Source: Haplomitrium mnioides (Eukaryota; Marchantiophyta; Haplomitriopsida; Calobryales). From it: a stretch of DNA of 22,196 nucleotides. Shown in pieces: positions 20,877-22,196 of the stretch (positions are counted from its first letter, which is position 1; every line of letters starts with the position of its first letter). The notes beneath the pieces are model-generated. The model ran no database searches, was not told where the DNA came from, and saw nothing but the letters and a program-made list of their open reading frames with translations. The stretch lies in the NCBI GenBank assembly GCA_049999725.1, contig JBNGIS010020540.1, positions 1-22,196 of the forward strand. The letters are read 5' to 3'. The position numbers were made by a program, and so were the translations under genes.

Positions 20877-22196
20877 ACTATAGACAATACCATTCCCGAT
20901 CCTATATCAGTACAAGATGCACAATCCAGGACGGATTGGCCACAATGGGAATAGGCCATACACTCAGAACTGGACTCCCTCATAAACCGACAAGTATTTG
21001 GATCAATCATACCTGCCACACCAGACATGAACCTGACAGACTACCAGTTTATATTTGTCAAGAAAAGGAATGCAAAAGGAGAAGTCACGAGATACAAGGC
21101 GAGACTAGTCGCAAAAGGATACACTCAAATCCCTGGACGAGACTACAATCTGACATACTCACCAGTCATGGACACAATCACATATCGATACATGATAGCG
21201 TTTGCAATCCAACGCAATCTCACCATGCATATCATGAATGTTATCACTGCATACTTATATGGCATACTTGACACTCAAATTTTTATGAAAGCCCCCTTTG
21301 AACTCATCTCCAGGATATCATTCCACATTGAGTGGGAGAAGCAAATAAATGAGATTAGACTTTCTGTCCCTCATCGGCAGAAATATGAAAGTGGACCTTT
21401 TGTCCCTCAAGGCCAGCAATATCAAAATGGACCTTTTGTCCTGCACAACCAGAAAAGGGAGAGTAGACCTTTTGTCACTCACACCCAAACTGGTAAACAG
21501 AGACCTTTTGTCTCCAAAGGCCGAAATTTTGCAGATGGACCTACAGTCCAAAGAGGATACACAAGCCTGATGAACAAACAAGGACCTTTTGTCCTTATGA
21601 TACAAACGAAATGCCAGGCTATGAATGATATGTTGCAAACAACAGCAGACAGATCATGTATGAGGCCAGCAAACTTGCTGAGCACACATGACAACAATGG
21701 ACCTTTAGTCCCCACAAATGATCTGCAAAACATGCAACGATATAATGGGCCTTTAGCCCAGCCAGCAAAGAAGATGTACAATAAACATCAACAGAGACCT
21801 TTAGTCCCACATCGCCCAAACAGAAGCGTACAAGTAGCAGGAACATCTATGACAACAAATGGGACACCAAACCAGAAAATGGTTGTACAAGTCCTGCGAT
21901 CAATGTACGGACTTAAACAAAGCGGTAGAAACTGGTATCAAAGATTCAAATAAGAGATGATGACCTTAAACTTTACAAACGAGGACATAGCACCGTGTCT
22001 CTTCATGAAACAAGAAAATCCTGAATACGTCATAGTGGCTATATATGTAGATGATATTAACATCTTTGGCACACCACGAGTGGCCAAAGACACCATTGAG
22101 AAACTGAAAGACATATTCGAAATGCGAGATATTGGCGAACCTGATTTCTGCCTGGGAATACAGTTTGAACATCTACAAGATGGGATACTAATCCAT
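20877..22196 (+). pseudogene. copia reverse transcriptase, interrupted and cut by the window end
   Basis: Reverse transcriptase copies the element RNA into cDNA. Frame 3 reads RTDWPQWE, then TAG (20952-20954), AIHSELDSL, TDYQFIFVKKRNAKGEVTRY, KARLVAKGYTQIPGRDYNLT and YSPVMDTITYRYMIAFAI. Motif A reads MNVITAYLYG: the Asn codon at 21237-21239 stands where the first catalytic Asp is expected. After FMKAPFEL comes an insertion of about 170 extra residues (21303-21880). The domain resumes with LRSMYGLKQSGRNWYQRF (21894-21947), TAA at 21951-21953, then APCLFMKQENPEY, YVDD at 22044-22055 with both Asp present, and DFCLGIQFEHL near the end. An earlier stop, TAG 20874-20876, lies in the linker. RNase H lies beyond the window. 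Confidence 0.93.
21303..21880 (+). repeat. In-frame repeat insertion within reverse transcriptase
   Basis: About 578 bp with no stop in the pol frame separate MKAPFEL from the VVQVLRSMYGLKQ region. Ten 13-nt cores start at 21357, 21393, 21429, 21465, 21501, 21537, 21582, 21699, 21747 and 21795. The first five steps are exactly 36 bp; the others (45, 117, 48, 48) are also multiples of 3. The usual core is (G/A)GACCTTTTGTCC or the CTTTA form, encoding (G/R)PFV or (G/R)PLV. Most arms pair as GGAC/GTCC across a five-base loop, while the spacers between cores are largely diverged. The distance from MKAP to YGLKQ is about 207 residues, against roughly 25-35 in relatives I recall. I know of no described domain like this at this site. 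Confidence 0.85.

Larger units (their letters stand above)
15351..22196 (+). mobile_element. Ty1/copia LTR retrotransposon(s), 5' part, degenerate
   Basis: A copia element (or two related copies joined at the gap at 15661-15760) begins exactly where the satellite stops. The order is LTR, primer-binding site, long leader, Gag, protease, integrase, reverse transcriptase. Integrase before reverse transcriptase is the Ty1/copia order and separates it from Ty3. The zinc-knuckle environment (CRIPAHLV), the CGPIHPPSGPFRYF stretch, GLKQSGR and the linker motif RGRPLGSKNK together resemble a copia lineage that I know from land plants; I do not assign a named family. RNase H, polypurine tract and 3' LTR lie outside the window. 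Five in-frame stops and one frameshift mean this copy cannot make its polyprotein. Confidence 0.93.

Noticed and set aside
21318-21638. Minus-strand frame with repeated DKRS motifs across the RT insertion
   Set aside because: It is the reverse reading of the 36-bp array; the plus strand is in frame with reverse transcriptase on both sides.
18307-21953. Stop-codon reassignment (UAG or UAA read as an amino acid)
   Set aside because: Ordinary Gln codons are common in the same frame, a TGA and a frameshift also occur, and catalytic residues are changed, so plain pseudogene decay is enough.

Overview
The window looks like nuclear DNA from a plant-type eukaryote. Two things suggest this. About 15.3 kb is one uninterrupted head-to-tail satellite array, and the rest is a decayed Ty1/copia LTR retrotransposon whose Gag, integrase and reverse transcriptase most resemble a copia lineage that I know from land plants. 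I see no bacterial-style genes, operons, tRNA or rRNA genes. The species cannot be named from this sequence.

Layout. Positions 1-15350 hold roughly 229 copies of a 67-bp monomer, broken only by a 10-N gap (7704-7713). The array has internal history: an ~820-bp block repeated 1475 bp away, a 402-bp six-monomer higher-order repeat, and diagnostic monomer variants confined to the left or right half. At 15351 the array stops in mid-monomer at a TGTT...AACA sequence that reads as a short 5' LTR (15351-15503), followed by a primer-binding site and leader that run into a 100-N scaffold gap (15661-15760). After the gap a second, related 5' end appears (LTR candidate 15772-15894, the same primer-binding site, the same leader). 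It continues through a 2.1-kb pyrimidine-rich leader containing a ~40-bp minisatellite, then into one long gag-pol region from 18016 to the window end.

The gag-pol region reads in the copia order: Gag with a zinc knuckle, aspartic protease, GAG-pre-integrase, DD35E integrase, a linker with an AT-hook-like motif, and reverse transcriptase with YVDD. RNase H and the 3' LTR lie beyond the window. The copy is dead: five in-frame stops, one single-base frameshift, an Asn where the first catalytic RT Asp is expected, and a Leu where the first His of the HHCC motif is expected.

The most unusual feature is an in-frame insertion of roughly 170 residues inside the reverse transcriptase (about 21303-21880), between the motif A region and the YGLKQ motif. 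It carries ten 13-nt cores of the form GGAC-5 nt-GTCC, six of them at an exact 36-bp period and all in the same codon register. The spacers between cores are diverged, while the core arms stay complementary, in some copies through paired substitutions. Two other points deserve checking: a primer-binding site that fits the anticodon arm of tRNA-Ile if inosine is copied as G, and a weak collinear resemblance between the LTR and the satellite monomer.
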